Positions 45,694 to 56,548 are shown, numbered from the stretch's first letter. The stretch is 64,000 nt of DNA from Isoetes taiwanensis (GCA_021234155.1 JAJEKV010000017.1:9925525-9989524), one strand, 5' to 3'. Numbers and translations are program-made. Notes: generated from the letters alone by a model not told the origin.

Positions 45694-46347
45694 CAGCAGG
45701 ATCAGGATGATCAGCAGGATCAGCAGCATCAGCAGGACCAGCATGATCTGCAGGATCATGATGATCGCGGGAAGCCCAGTTTTAGTGGAACAGCTACTGT
45801 GAAGCCCCCTTCTCCACGTAAGCAGAAATCCACACCCAAGAGATCCAGCACGCCAAAGCCTCCTAGGCTTATTCCTAGTTGGAGACAAACTGAGAGAGAT
45901 GCAGCCAGGGAGATGGACAAGCATGGAAATAAGCGAAAGCCGAAGGAAGGGGAGCCCAGTGTTAGATATGGTGGCCCTGATAAGGTAAAGGGTGCTCTTC
46001 CTGGCATCCAAGCTTTACGAGAGATTAGGTACTGGCAGGCACGCACCCGGGCTCTGATTCCCAAGCTTGCCTTTGCTAGAATGGTGAGGTACGAGATGCA
46101 GGCCATCATTGAGAGAAGAAAGGAATCAAGGAAGAAAAGGAGGGAGAGAGCACTGGATTATGTTCCGATGGTGGAAGAGGAGGTGAACAGAATCCAAGCA
46201 GAGGCTTTGGATATACTACAAGCAACATAGGCTCATTTAGTTAGCCTCTTCGAGGACAGTGTCCGTTGTTGTGTGCGCAGAGGACGTGTTACTGTGCATG
46301 ACATGGACTATGCCTTAGCTAAATATTTATGTGGATGTCTCCCTTAG
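45694..46347 (+). pseudogene. Histone H3 / CENH3-like protein, intronless, one premature stop
   Basis: The open frame follows a Gln/Asp repeat start, a Lys/Pro/Ser-rich basic tail (PPSPRKQKSTPKRSSTPKPP) and a histone-fold core. The alphaN/alpha1 region reads LPGIQALREIRYWQARTRAL then IPKLAFARMVRYE, matching the H3 pattern PG-x-x-ALREIR-x-Q-x-x-T-x-x-LI. The Pro after LI and AEALDILQAT resemble CENH3 rather than canonical H3. A TAG at 46228 replaces the residue before AHLVSLFED. The frame then continues VRCCVRRGRVTVHDMDYALA to TAG 46345-46347, covering helix 2 end, loop 2 and helix 3. Loop 1 is about 20 residues longer than in H3 and Arg/Lys/Glu-rich. Intronless and flanked by palindromic repeats, it may be transposon cargo. 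The role is inferred to be nucleosomal. Confidence 0.75.
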
Positions 46348-46509
46348 GAGCCTTTTGTAACCCTACTTCAGATATTAATATATGGGTGTTTTATATTATT
46401 GTCTCTATTTATGCTTATATTTTAGTTCTTGTTTAAATATGTATTGAGGTTTTGTATTTATTTGCTCTTCTATTCATTGAGGCTGTGTATTTATTGACTA
46501 TTGTTGAAT

Positions 46510-46750
46510 GTGGCCACGGTGCGAAAATGACTATTCCACATCTTGTGGGACGGTCTCTTTCGCACCATGGCCACGGTGCGAAAATGACTATTCCACATCT
46601 TGTGGGACGGTCTATTTCGCACCGTCGCCACGGTACGAAATTAACAATTCCTAACTTTCTGGAGGGGGCAATTTCGCACCGTGACTAGGTGCAAAAAAGA
46701 CTGTTCCACAAGCTTTGTGGGGGCCATTTTCGCATCGTGGATACGTTCAG
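46510..46750. repeat. Palindrome cluster 2 (~57-bp repeat, 4-5 copies)
   Basis: The best palindromes are at 46558-46583 and 46615-46640, with weaker copies near 46673 and 46728. The spacers themselves contain a second short inverted repeat of the form CCACA-n-TGTGG. The cluster lies downstream of the histone-like ORF, so with cluster 1 it brackets the two ORFs. Confidence 0.9.
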
Positions 46751-47014
46751 TCATTTTACTCATATAATGTGCCGAGGTGCCTATTTCACACCTTGGCAAT
46801 TGCAACTTATATGCAGAAGAGAATGTTTTTCTGAATTTATAATCTACATGTATGGCAAGTGACCAAGAGCTATGCAAATTGAAAATATGCGGTAGATAGA
46901 TGGATCACATATGTTACTTATGATTACATCCTTATAACTAGTGGATGTCTGAAATATATTAGTAACATAATCTATAACTCATATCAGAGGCATAGCATAC
47001 ATTACTGAAGCAGT

Positions 47015-47299
47015 TCATTGCCAATCGGGCTCATCATGAGCATGTGGTTGAGTGGTGCTATTAAGCTCATAGGCGCCGCGCTCTGGAACCCAAACAAGGT
47101 GGATAACAACACGGTATAACTCGGAGGAAGATTCCTTGCGACCCATAGCTATTCCATCCAGCTAGGGAGCAAGGGGGATACCCCTCTGCTTGCATCTAGC
47201 AAGATCATTAAATGTCATAGAGCAAGTAATGGAGTCTATATCTTCGGGAAGAGGAAGCAAGGTAGATCCCTCGGAATGAGAAGATGAAGGTCGAGACAT
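47015..47299 (-). pseudogene. Unrecognised 94-residue ORF with one stop, reverse strand
   Basis: The minus-strand ATG at 47299 opens MSRPSSSHSEGSTLLPLPED, continues with SITCSMTFNDLARCKQRGIP, and meets a single TAG (codon 46). It then reads on through SSSELYRVVIHLVWVPERGA to a TGA at 47015. Codon-like composition and a single interruption suggest a once-real gene. No family was recognised. It is divergent to the 47550-48213 frames and lies between palindrome clusters 2 and 3, so it may belong to the same mobile unit. Confidence 0.4.
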
Positions 47300-47549
47300 A
47301 GCAAATGGATATCTTCTGCATTGAATAGAGCTGTACTTATATCAAACAAAATTATTGATATGCACTGTAGCAACATTATTGCTTATATATACAAGTATAA
47401 TGTACAAAATACACATATAAATACAATGTACATATATAGTATATATACATACTTTCTCTTTAAATAGCCATTCATGCCTTCATTGTCTTTGCCTCATTCT
47501 CCCTCTTCCTCTTCTCGGACGTGATCCTTGTCTTCTTCCTGTCTGCTCC

Positions 47550-48213
47550 TTGTTTGCATGCTCCTTGCCTGCTCCTTGTGTGCACGTTCCTTATCAAGTA
47601 GCTTTTTTTCTCCTTGTCTGCCCCTCCACTAGTTTCTTGCAAATGCTAACTTTTCAAGAACATCCTCACTGGGCTGATCCAAAATCCCTGCAAGCATGCG
47701 GCAGCAGAAATATGTGTACTTTTGATGAAGTTGTTAGCAACTTTTGGGAGCATCGGTGGCGCCACGGTCCAACCATAGATCTTGCAAGGGAGCTGATCAA
47801 CTTCATTATCGGCCGCTCCACTGCAGGAGATCGGTCCGAGTGCTTGTCGGCTCCCTCCACTGCAGGAGATCGGTCCGAGTAATCCAATGATGGCTCTTAC
47901 TGCTTTGGGACTTCTTGAACCCCCCTCAAATTTGGAAGAGAGGCTAGAACAATTGAAGGACAAGCTTTTCCATGGTTTCATGGCCTACTCTCGGGATCAC
48001 TATGTACTTCTGTTTAGGACTTATATTTTTATTGAACTTTACAACTTCCATTACAAATCTTTTGTGGATATTGGTCAGCTCCTACTCCGTTCCCTTGACT
48101 TCGACATCCTGTGGTTACTGTCAAAATCCTGCATATGGGATACAATTCCTTGGGATACACGTGAGCTATGGCTACATAGCATGCATCACATAATACGTAC
48201 ATATCACAGGTAA
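47550..48213 (+). CDS. Unrecognised two-frame ORF pair
   Basis: Frame 47550-47882 (probable ATG at 47646) encodes HPHWADPKSLQACGSRNMCT and NFWEHRWRHGPTIDLAREL. It stops at a 37-bp tandem duplication (about 47815-47880) containing CACTGCAGGAGATCGGTCCGAG. The next frame, 47887-48213, encodes a Leu/Tyr/Phe-rich product with LLEPPSNLEERLEQLKDKLF. The duplication may have shifted the frame between two halves of one gene. No family was recognised. The pair is on the same strand as the histone-like ORF and within the palindrome-bounded region. Confidence 0.4.
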
Positions 48214-48269
48214 AGATACTCCATTGGAATTATGGGTATAAACCTATGCTTTTCATATAAATTAAGTAA

Positions 48270-49303
48270 TTGCAATTGGGAAAAGCAGGAAGGAATTTTT
48301 AGACAATGGCACAGACAGGAATTCAGGGTAAGGACAAACACGCCACTGACAGTCATGGTCCTCGAAACAGGGCAAAGGCCGATGGAAGTGAGAGCATGGG
48401 AGAGAACCATAAGATACCTGCTCAGAGACAACGCTGGAGACATCCAAGGGAAGCTGTCCAGCATTGCAATCACCGAATCAGCAAAATCACACATCCTTGA
48501 AGGCACTGGATGGTTCAGAGAGGTGGCAACATGGACCAGGAAGATGGGACTAAACCTGAGTAACCTGATAGAAGAAGAGCAGTGGAATGAGGAGTGACGC
48601 GGACATAGCGACAAGAGCATGGGCTGCAGAGACATACAGACCCAAGACAGATCGCTCGCATACAAGTTTTTAATCCGCACCAACGGATGGGACACAGGGT
48701 GTGTAGGGATAACATATTGGGGAAGAAACGTAGGGACATACCGGTCGATTCGGGGATGGGAAGCCACGCATCTAAGAATCGAAAAAGGACAGATGGAGAG
48801 GGATAGACAAGGAGGACAGGATATGTAGAATATGTGATGGGGGGAATAGAGGATGAAAACCATATGATTAACGACTGCCCGATCTATGGGGACATCAGGG
48901 ACAGATATAGAAATATAAAGTGGGGGGAACCAATCCACAGGATGATGACGATGACGGAATCGTTACGGGATCTGGCAGATGCGATCCAAAGAATGATGAC
49001 CAGACACAGAGAGGTACACAGTGAAAGAGGGCTTGTAATATGATCTGTACAATACGGGTCATACAGCCTCACACAAATTGCTCGGCCTAAAAGTCGATTG
49101 ATAACGACGCGATCACCGCATCGGCCAAGAAGCCGAGGTAAAGCGGGGTGCTGGTATTAAAGGAAAAAAGTCAGCCTTCAGAAAAGGCTACATTAAAACA
49201 GCGTGATGTGCTAGTAGCACCCTTGTAGGGAGCTCGCCCATGCTACACAAGTCCAGGGGCCTTACGGCACAAAGGACATAAATGTATTCTATTCTATTCT
49301 ATT
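48270..49303 (+). mobile_element. Third LINE family, 3' portion
   Basis: The plus strand encodes a LINE C-terminal region: a Trp/Arg/Glu-rich stretch (VMVLETGQRPMEVRAWERTI), then FLIRTNGWDTG and a zinc-knuckle-like end CRIC-DGGIEDENHMINDC. This parallels the end of the other LINEs (CQCC...IEDECHTFQSC) but is clearly diverged. It ends with an (ATTCT)n tail at 49286-49303. It is 5'-truncated, with one or more frameshifts near 48600 and 48830. It has inserted between the ORF pair 47550-48213 and palindrome cluster 3. Confidence 0.75.
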
Positions 49304-49464
49304 ATAAGGATGTAATTTCCATGTAATTAAGTAACTTCCATGTATTATTATGTATTATCTTAGGCGAGTAATTTCCTTTCAACTTTTCATGTAAGTGAAT
49401 GATTTTTTCTAGCATTTTCCATGTATTTTCTAATGTGATAGTTCTAAATATGGTCGAGAGGCCA

Positions 49465-49710
49465 TATTCGGTACCGTAGCCACGGCGCGAAATCGGCTCT
49501 TCCACAAATAATTGGAGGGCCTATTTCGCACCGTGGCTACGGTGCAAAATACAACATCCAATTTAGTTACAAGCCCATATTTCGCACCATGGCCACATGC
49601 GCAATACATGCATCCAGTTTAGTTCCAATGCAGCATTTCGCATCTTGACCACTGTGCAAAATCTTGAATCCAATTTATTTAAAAAGCAGCATTTTGCATC
49701 GTGATAACCA
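49465..49710. repeat. Palindrome cluster 3 (~56-bp repeat, ~5 decayed copies)
   Basis: The best copy is at 49524-49549 (TTTCGCACCGTGG followed by CTACGGTGCAAAA). The others near 49469, 49579, 49636 and 49692 are more decayed. Period and spacer motifs match clusters 1 and 2. Confidence 0.85.
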
Positions 49711-49899
49711 TCAATATGATAAATAAACCACCTTTTTTACAATGGAGACATTATCATAAGCTCTCAATACAGACATATCTTTTGCCTTGCCTACATCTCA
49801 TGGACCTCCATTCCCTTTATCGCTCAATAGCTGCTGACTTGTACCAAGCTTCCCTCCTTTTTTCCCGCTGTGTTTTTGTCTAAACAACTTAGCGAGTGT

Positions 49900-50920
49900 C
49901 GACTCACTCTAGTTCCGTGATTTTTTGACCCATTTGGACACGATCCTTCTATAAACCATTGACACATCCGCTATAAGGAATTCCCAATTGAACCTTTGTG
50001 TTGATTGAAGCGGAAGAATGCATTCTTTGCTTGCTTATGGGACTTCCCCATTCCCTGTGTATTCTAAATTCCCAGGCTTCCATATTCCCTGACAAACCAC
50101 ACGCCATGTGCAAACAGAATATGAACATAGTGTGTCAAATTGGCTTCATCCCATGCTGTCAGGAAAGACTTAGTGAAGTTTGTGATGGCTTCCTGGAATT
50201 TGGCAACACCATTTTCCTGCACTACCTTTTTCTGCATTTCTTGCACCAGTACAGAGAAATCCTGCCATGCCTTGATTTTCTTCAGGCATGATCTACCACG
50301 ATCATCTCGACCATCTTCAGCTGCCATAAGATCCTTGTAAACTTCCTAAACACCAGATGAGTTCTCTTTCGTGGGAGGCAAAAACCTCTTAGCCTTTGGT
50401 CCATCCATACTGGGTTTTAGGGGAACCTTGCCGGATACCTTTGGATCTTGAAGTATTTTGTAGTGCCCATCATGAAGTCCCACATTAGATAGCACCTTTT
50501 CAACCTCATGCATAGGAACTTCCCTAGAGTTTTGGGGTGATTTATTCCATGCAAATTGGATATTCATGTAAACCATCTTGTCTGTGATTCTCAAGAAAGC
50601 ATGGAGGGTGCATATGTGTATTCTTTTTAATGGAATTGCCATCAAGATAGTGTCCTTCTCTTCTCTATTTGGTGGCTCATCCTGGGCACAGTCTATTGTA
50701 CTCTTGTCCAACCCAGCTGAATCTCTTCTCACATAGAGACAATAAGGACAAGCATGAGTAGTCTTACCAGCACCATGCTTCATTCTATACATGCATTTTA
50801 TTATCTTCAAATCCGCAACAAGATGCCATTCAACCTCGTACTCACCATATCCAGGAACTGCAAGCTTTTCTCCGATCCCGTGAGAGGCAATCATTGTGGG
50901 AATGGGTGTTTGATCAAAAA
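49900..50920 (-). pseudogene. Transposase-like protein of unknown family, reverse strand
   Basis: The minus strand from 50894 reads a Cys-containing segment (HACPYCLYVRRDSAG), then KRIHICTLHAFLRITDKMVY, NIQFAWNKSP, and, after a stop, LKKIKAWQDFSVLVQEMQKK, HILFAHGVWFVREYGSLGI. After another stop it continues NTQGMGKSHKQAKNAFFRFN and RMCQWFIEG. The combination CPYC, LHA-x-LRI, and YGSLG-NTQGMGKSH resembles proteins I recall from transposon-rich plant, algal and animal genomes. I cannot name the family. At least three in-frame stops make it non-functional. The 5' end beyond 50920 is unclear. Confidence 0.45.
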
Positions 50921-50959
50921 CTCATTTCAGTATACTGTGATTTTCCTCTGGTACCTGAA

Positions 50960-51407
50960 ATAAACCAACCCACCAAATGTGATCTTCAGACTGGACGAAA
51001 AAATTGCTGTCTATTTTGCACCTTGGGCCCATCATGCTATTTATGTTTTGGGTTAGGTTTTATGGTACTTTTATACGCTAGATATTTCAACATTAAGGAT
51101 TGAGAACTGATGGCCAAGTTTGTGCACTTGTTGACATATGATGTATTATGCTCTTGGCCAATGGCCAAGATTTAGCTATACCGAGATTTGGCTATAATAA
51201 CACCTTCAATAGAGCAAGAAACTTCCCCAGACACAAGTGAGAAAGGCATAACAAACTTCTAGAAAAGAAACATGTCACAATTTACCATTCAAAAATCTAC
51301 TTACAATTAAACACATTTACTATTAAAGATTAAACAACCTATCACATCCAGAGATTCAAGCAAGTAACCTAAGCAGAAAAAGAAAAGTAGGAAGACAAAG
51401 AAAAAAA
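50960..51407. other. No recognised feature
   Basis: AT-rich DNA upstream of the transposase-like relic; this might contain its start. No motif was recognised. Confidence 0.35.
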
Positions 51408-52150
51408 AAGAATTGAATTAAATTGAGTTTATCTTTATCGTCCATGGACACCAATCAGTATATGGGACCCAATCAAGGAGCACAACAGATGTGTTAATAT
51501 CAGGATTAAAAACACCCTCGCTCCGAAGGGTTTTTGAGGGAAAAACCTTATCAATAATAAGAATGCTGACAAACTGTACAAATATACATCATGATATATG
51601 GTAGGTAATACATGTCAAGGTACTGTCTGAGGATATATCTAAGTATGCACATCCATCGCTTCTTGAAGATATGATTCCAACAACCACACTGAAGCTTTGC
51701 TTAACATCACATGCATCGGCTATAACATGCCCGGATGTGGTCATATGTCGGACAAATCTGAAGGGTTCCCCCTCATCCTCAATTACTCTCAATCAGTAGC
51801 ACCGACAAAACCTTTTCTAATATGCCTCTCCAATCCATCTGCCTCTCTCAATTCTATGACAATGTGCCCCTGTGCGAAATGAAGCTATAAGTATGTGTTT
51901 TTTATGATCTGATGCATACCCAAGTAATATTGAGGACCCCGCTCGGGCGTGAGATATATCTGATGATGGTAATGTGCCATCTTGACCTGTGCAAGGGCGT
52001 TGGCATCCCAAAGCTTGCTGAGGAAACAAACATCAAGGTACTGCCTCAAGTTATGGCGACCGTTTTCTATTTATACATGTATACACCAAGGTATACACTT
52101 GTGCCACAGTACACATGAGGGTAGGGAGACACACAAGGCGCCCACAAAGA
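51408..52150 (-). mobile_element. LINE 3'-end fragment, reverse strand
   Basis: Read on the minus strand it ends with the family 3' sequence (GGGTCCCATATACTGATTGGTGTCCATGGACGATAAA) and an AATTCAATT-type tail (51410-51425). The conserved hairpin region is at 51500-51545 (CCGAAGGGTTTTTGAGGGAAAAACC). Upstream it matches the C-terminal coding part of the other copies through 52130. It is 5'-truncated and decayed. Confidence 0.8.
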
Positions 52151-52171
52151 TTAACCACTACTAGTTATGGT

Positions 52172-52192
52172 GCCCGGCGTTGCCGGGCCTAG
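52172..52192 (+). other. Helitron-like 3' terminus (hairpin plus CTAG)
   Basis: A perfect 7-bp stem GCCCGGC / GCCGGGC with loop GTT is followed immediately by CTAG and then T. A GC-rich hairpin close to CTRR is the diagnostic 3' end of Helitrons. The 5' TC end was not identified, and the hairpin lies closer to CTRR than is usual. It could instead be the end of another small element. Confidence 0.4.
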
Positions 52193-52429
52193 TAACAATT
52201 TAGAAGGTGGTTGCTTATTGCTAAATAATTATTTCGAGCATGAAAATATGCATTTAAGAATTGTAGGAGGAACAATGGAGCACAAAATATGCATTCTCAC
52301 CACATGTATTTCATCTACAACAATTTGACATTTCCGCTGCAACCATTGACATTGGAGGGCTTAGCAAGAATCTTCTAGTTGAGGATCTTTCATTTGGCTT
52401 AAGTTTAGAGTGGATAATCCATTGAAAAT

Positions 52430-53110
52430 AAGCCATATGTATAGGACCAATGTTTGCAATATTGAGAGGGCAATGCGCTTTTTTACATTTTGTGAAGCAT
52501 TAAAGAAACATCTGTACAGATGTAATGTGATAATGCAACATACAACATACTTCCAAAGACAAAGTTTCAATAAGAATGTAATGCACATTTCAATTAACAA
52601 TATGAAGTTGCACCACATGATATTTTGGTCATACAAAGCTACGAAAGAGTTTGGCATGATATTTCAATGCTTATCAATTGGATGTGAATACATAGATGTT
52701 GCATCTGTTTATCCCAAAGTATGTTGAATTCAAAAACATCTTGTCTAGCAATGTTGTAAGACATTGATAAATGTGGTGTAACCCAAACCCTTCAAATGCA
52801 AATGTGAAATGTCAAGTGCGGTTAACTTCCATGTTGATTGCAAGAATATATGCAAGCAAAACATGACATTTGGCCTATGTTTAGAGGGGGTATTCCCTTG
52901 TGCATAAGCCATACCATATCTCCAGGATCAATGTCTGCAATAATTAAGAGGGGATTGTGCTTCTTACATCTTGTGCATAAGCCATACCAATGTGTTTCTT
53001 ACATCTTGTGCATGAGCCATACCATATCTGCAGGATCAATGTCTACAACAATTAAGAGAGATATGTGCTTCCTGCATATTGTGAGGCACTAAAGAGTCAT
53101 CTGTGCAGAG
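52430..53110. repeat. Dispersed and tandem ~95-bp repeat, three copies
   Basis: Units near 52430, 52905 and 53010 share AGCCATA, AGGA(C)CAATGT(T/C)T, CAATAATTAAGAG, and a TGTGCTTCTTACAT / TTGTG block followed in two copies by ACATCTGT or TCATCTGTGCAGA. No coding role was recognised. Confidence 0.7.
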
Positions 53111-54420
53111 TCCAAATGCACCAAGCCTAAAGCACAAATCACGTCACCATCATTTCTCTATGTTGTATACTCCTAGTCTCACTCAAAGATTGGCAACGCA
53201 AAGATCTTAAAAATTGATGCCCAACCTTATGGCCTTGTGTACTGCTTTTGGAGCATGTTGTTGCAAAAGCCTCAGAATGATGTATACACCATAGTATTTG
53301 TGATGTTAAGAGCAACGAATCTGTGAAGGTTAGTGAAGGCCCATCTGCCCGGCAGACCTGCATGTAGAAAATCCAACCTACATGTAGCAGCACCCATCGC
53401 TGCATGCTCTATGCACTTATCTATAAGCCAAACTGCAGTAGACCTGCTCATTATTATCCACTTGCTACAAATCAAATCCGTAGCAGCCATATCACAACAT
53501 CTCTAAGCACTTAAAACCGTCTTCTATAATGTTTTCTTCAATCCAGTATTTTCTCTGGTAAAATTAGATCAAACTTTGTTTCATATATCTTGCATACAGG
53601 ACTCAACCTTCGTAAACCATACATGCATGTGCCAACCATCTAACCTATTTTATTTCCTATGCAACATCTCACCTATCCATACACCACAATGCACAGTCAC
53701 TTCACACAACCCAATAGTGCCTACACACTTCACACAACCCAATACACACTTCACACAACCTAAAACATGCACAGTTATAACTCAACACATGCACTATTCT
53801 ATTTCAATACAAATCTAACAACTAACAGCCCTCCGTTCCCAAGCCAACAAACAGGTTTTAAAAAATTGAGAATAACAACATGTTGAAGAACATCTATAGC
53901 CACAGAACACCCAAGGCCACTACTCTATACCTGTTCAAAGACCTGCACTACATGTTTTAACCAACAACTATCCACAAAGTATAAACCTTCAATAAAAGCA
54001 CACTTTAAATACCACTGCAAGCTATTCTCTCCCAATGCATCAATTTTAGGCTCCTGAGCTCCTAACCTCAGCTGGTTATAATAGGCATAGGGAAGATAAA
54101 ATCAAATTCTTGGTAATCTCTACAGAGGATCTTTTTACATGTGAGATTGAATAAGATTGTTTCATATTGGTTGGGTCTTCCACCTGCGTAGCTCTTGTAG
54201 CTTGTGTGATCTCAACTTATTTTACTTCCATAAAAAAGGATATTTGGACTGGTCATTTGACACATTTGCAGGGATTTCTAAGCACTCCCTATAAATAGGA
54301 TTAGTTGGATTCTTGTACAGACTCAAGCAAGTGGTTGACATAGACATGGGTATTTTCTCAATATCTTTGTGTTGAGTACCAACATTGGGATATGAATTCT
54401 ATTATTGCAACTATGTTGCA
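53111..54420. other. No recognised gene
   Basis: A 26-bp-scale short repeat of CACTTCACACAACCCAATA occurs at about 53698-53765. A minus-strand frame at 53139-53490 has no recognised motif. The remainder is AT-rich and featureless. Confidence 0.35.
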
Positions 54421-54429
54421 GTGGCCTTT

Positions 54430-54649
54430 TCAACCTCCATAGAGTGGATTGTCACATTCTCCTGCTAAGTTAAAGGGCGCCACTTCTATGGACTGCTTGG
54501 TTACAGGTCCTCATTTGCAAGGTCCTGATACCCAATTCAATGATGAGTTAAGACTTGTGTCTTCTTACTTACCCAAGCTTAATTGCTCGCCTAGGCTTCA
54601 AAGAAATAACTATGCTGGTGCATCTTCGTTGACCATAAGCTCATGCTAG
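54430..54649 (+). other. Possible captured exon
   Basis: After an acceptor-like TATGTTGCAG at about 54413-54422, a frame reads HSPAKLKGATSMDCLVTGPH and LRLVSSYLPKLNCSPRLQRN, then ends TAG at 54647. Codon-like composition suggests a former exon. No family was recognised. Confidence 0.25.
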
Positions 54650-54860
54650 CAATTGCACCTACACAATAAACACCAGTAGCTAAGAAAGTTTTCAGGATGG
54701 TAGGAAAGATACTGCATATAGTAAATTATCATGCTTAACTCCAAAGTGAATCACGAATTTGCAAGTCTGAGCACAAAGATATACATCTCGTCTCAGAACT
54801 TTATAAGAATTAAATTGAATTCCAAAAGTGGAAGCATGAATATCGTATCAGACATTACCT

Positions 54861-54912
54861 GTAGATTGAGTTGTTGAGGTCTGATACTTGTAGATTGAGT
54901 TGTTGAGCTTGA
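54861..54912. repeat. Tandem duplication, 30-bp unit
   Basis: GTAGATTGAGTTGTTGAG occurs at 54861 and 54890, immediately left of the short hairpin at 54924-54996. Confidence 0.8.
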
Positions 54913-54923
54913 TGGAGCAGCTA

Positions 54924-54996
54924 CAGCCATGGGTGTTTTGGAAGATGAGTCTGGCTTGATAGTTCCTACTCATCTTTTGAAACACCCATGGTTGTG
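54924..54996 (+). ncRNA. miRNA-like foldback, candidate only
   Basis: The arms CAGCCATGGGTGTTTTGG plus AAGATGAGT and ACTCATCTTTTGAAAC plus ACCCATGGTTGTG pair over about 27 positions with roughly three mismatches or wobbles and a 17-nt loop. Size and pairing suit a plant miRNA precursor. A small inverted-repeat transposon would look the same. There is no expression evidence. Confidence 0.3.
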
Positions 54997-54999
54997 TCT

Positions 55000-56540
55000 T
55001 GGGTTTCTTTTGAAGAAGCACCATAACCTGCTCGGAAATCGCAATGTCTGATGAAGATTAGGATCTTCCAAAACATATAATCTGGCTAAAGAGGGAAAAT
55101 AATATTACAAAACTGACCAAGAAATCACATAAGCTGCCTGGGTACTTTCATCGTCTAACTCAATTCTGTATTTATGGGTAGAAAATGCATCTGCAACAGA
55201 CATGCCACATTGTATTTTGTTAGATCCCTAATGCCACATTGCAAATCTCAAGTAAGTCACCAATTTGCAACCAAAGTCAGATCTGAGCTGGGACATACCT
55301 AGAGATCTGAGCAGTAAAGATGTACATCTCATCACGAAACCAACGGCTTCCATGCCCTGGCATCAATTTCCATGCCCTGGCATCAATGGGAGTTCTGTTG
55401 GTCTCATCCAAATGTATACATATCAAAGAGGAAATTGGCAAGTCCATCTTTAGATTGCAACCTTACTGGAAAACGATATATGCGCTATATTCTGATCATA
55501 TTGCAAGAAGTTAAACCACATTGTATTACAATAGAACAGTCAACTCAAGTTCATTTAACAATCTAGAGACATGCTTCTATTGAATCATTAGCTTATTGGC
55601 ATGCTTCATGGGCTCAAAAATGGCCATCCTATCACACCCTCTATGCACACTAATAACAAAGACCACAATGCAAAAAATGGATTGCCAACATTTAAGGCCA
55701 TGAATGTATATATTTCCATTTCCAACAACAACCCAAAAATATTGATCTACATTAGATTGTTCTAATCTGCTATGGAAAGCTATAAAATCTATTACTTGTT
55801 TTAATAAAGTGTAGAAAGGATTCCCTATGGTTAACATGATAAAAAAATACTTGGAAGAAGCTAGCTTTTAATTAGTGTTTCAATTCACATCAAAAGACTA
55901 ACCTCATGGAATTTAAGACTGTATGCTGCAGTATAAACCTTCATTGCTTGCAACATAGAACTTCGAAGAAAAATTCAGAAAGCTATGATCTTTATCAGAA
56001 AATAGAGGGCAGTAACATGCAATAAGGCCCTTTACAATGGACATATTTTGGAATTGTGTACAAAAAATATTAGGAACAAATAAGTGTTTTAACCTACACA
56101 CACATGAAGCCTGTCTACATCTCCAAATAACTGTAGTAAATGCGAACAAATGTTTGAGTATATGTGAGTGACCTATCTGATTCTTCGCTTCACAAATGTT
56201 GGTGCCCAGACAATAGGGCAAGTATAAACAGGTACTGCACTCCAACTCAGACATCATAGAAACATCTTGTATTGTAATCTGATGGTATAATAGGTCTAAA
56301 ATAAGATCATATCCCATATGTGAGCAAAACATTGTGAGTTGTATTATCCTTCTGCACACGAAGACCATTGCACATCCAAAGTATATAATTGCTATGCAGA
56401 AATTAACCTGCAAAACAGAATTCCAAGATTAATGCAAGAAAACCAAATAGATCCAAAAAAACGAAATCGAATGCTTACTCAAAAGTTTGAGGGTCGAAAG
56501 TAAGGAAATCAGCCCCAAAACATGACCAAAGATCTAAATC
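55000..56540. other. No recognised gene
   Basis: Contains a 20-bp tandem duplication TTCCATGCCCTGGCATCAAT at about 55348-55386. A minus-strand frame (56413-55913) begins at a splice-acceptor-like TTCTGTTTTGCAG, but its translation has no recognised motif. It may be non-coding transcript sequence or a decayed exon. Confidence 0.3.
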
Positions 56541-56548
56541 GAAGCTAA

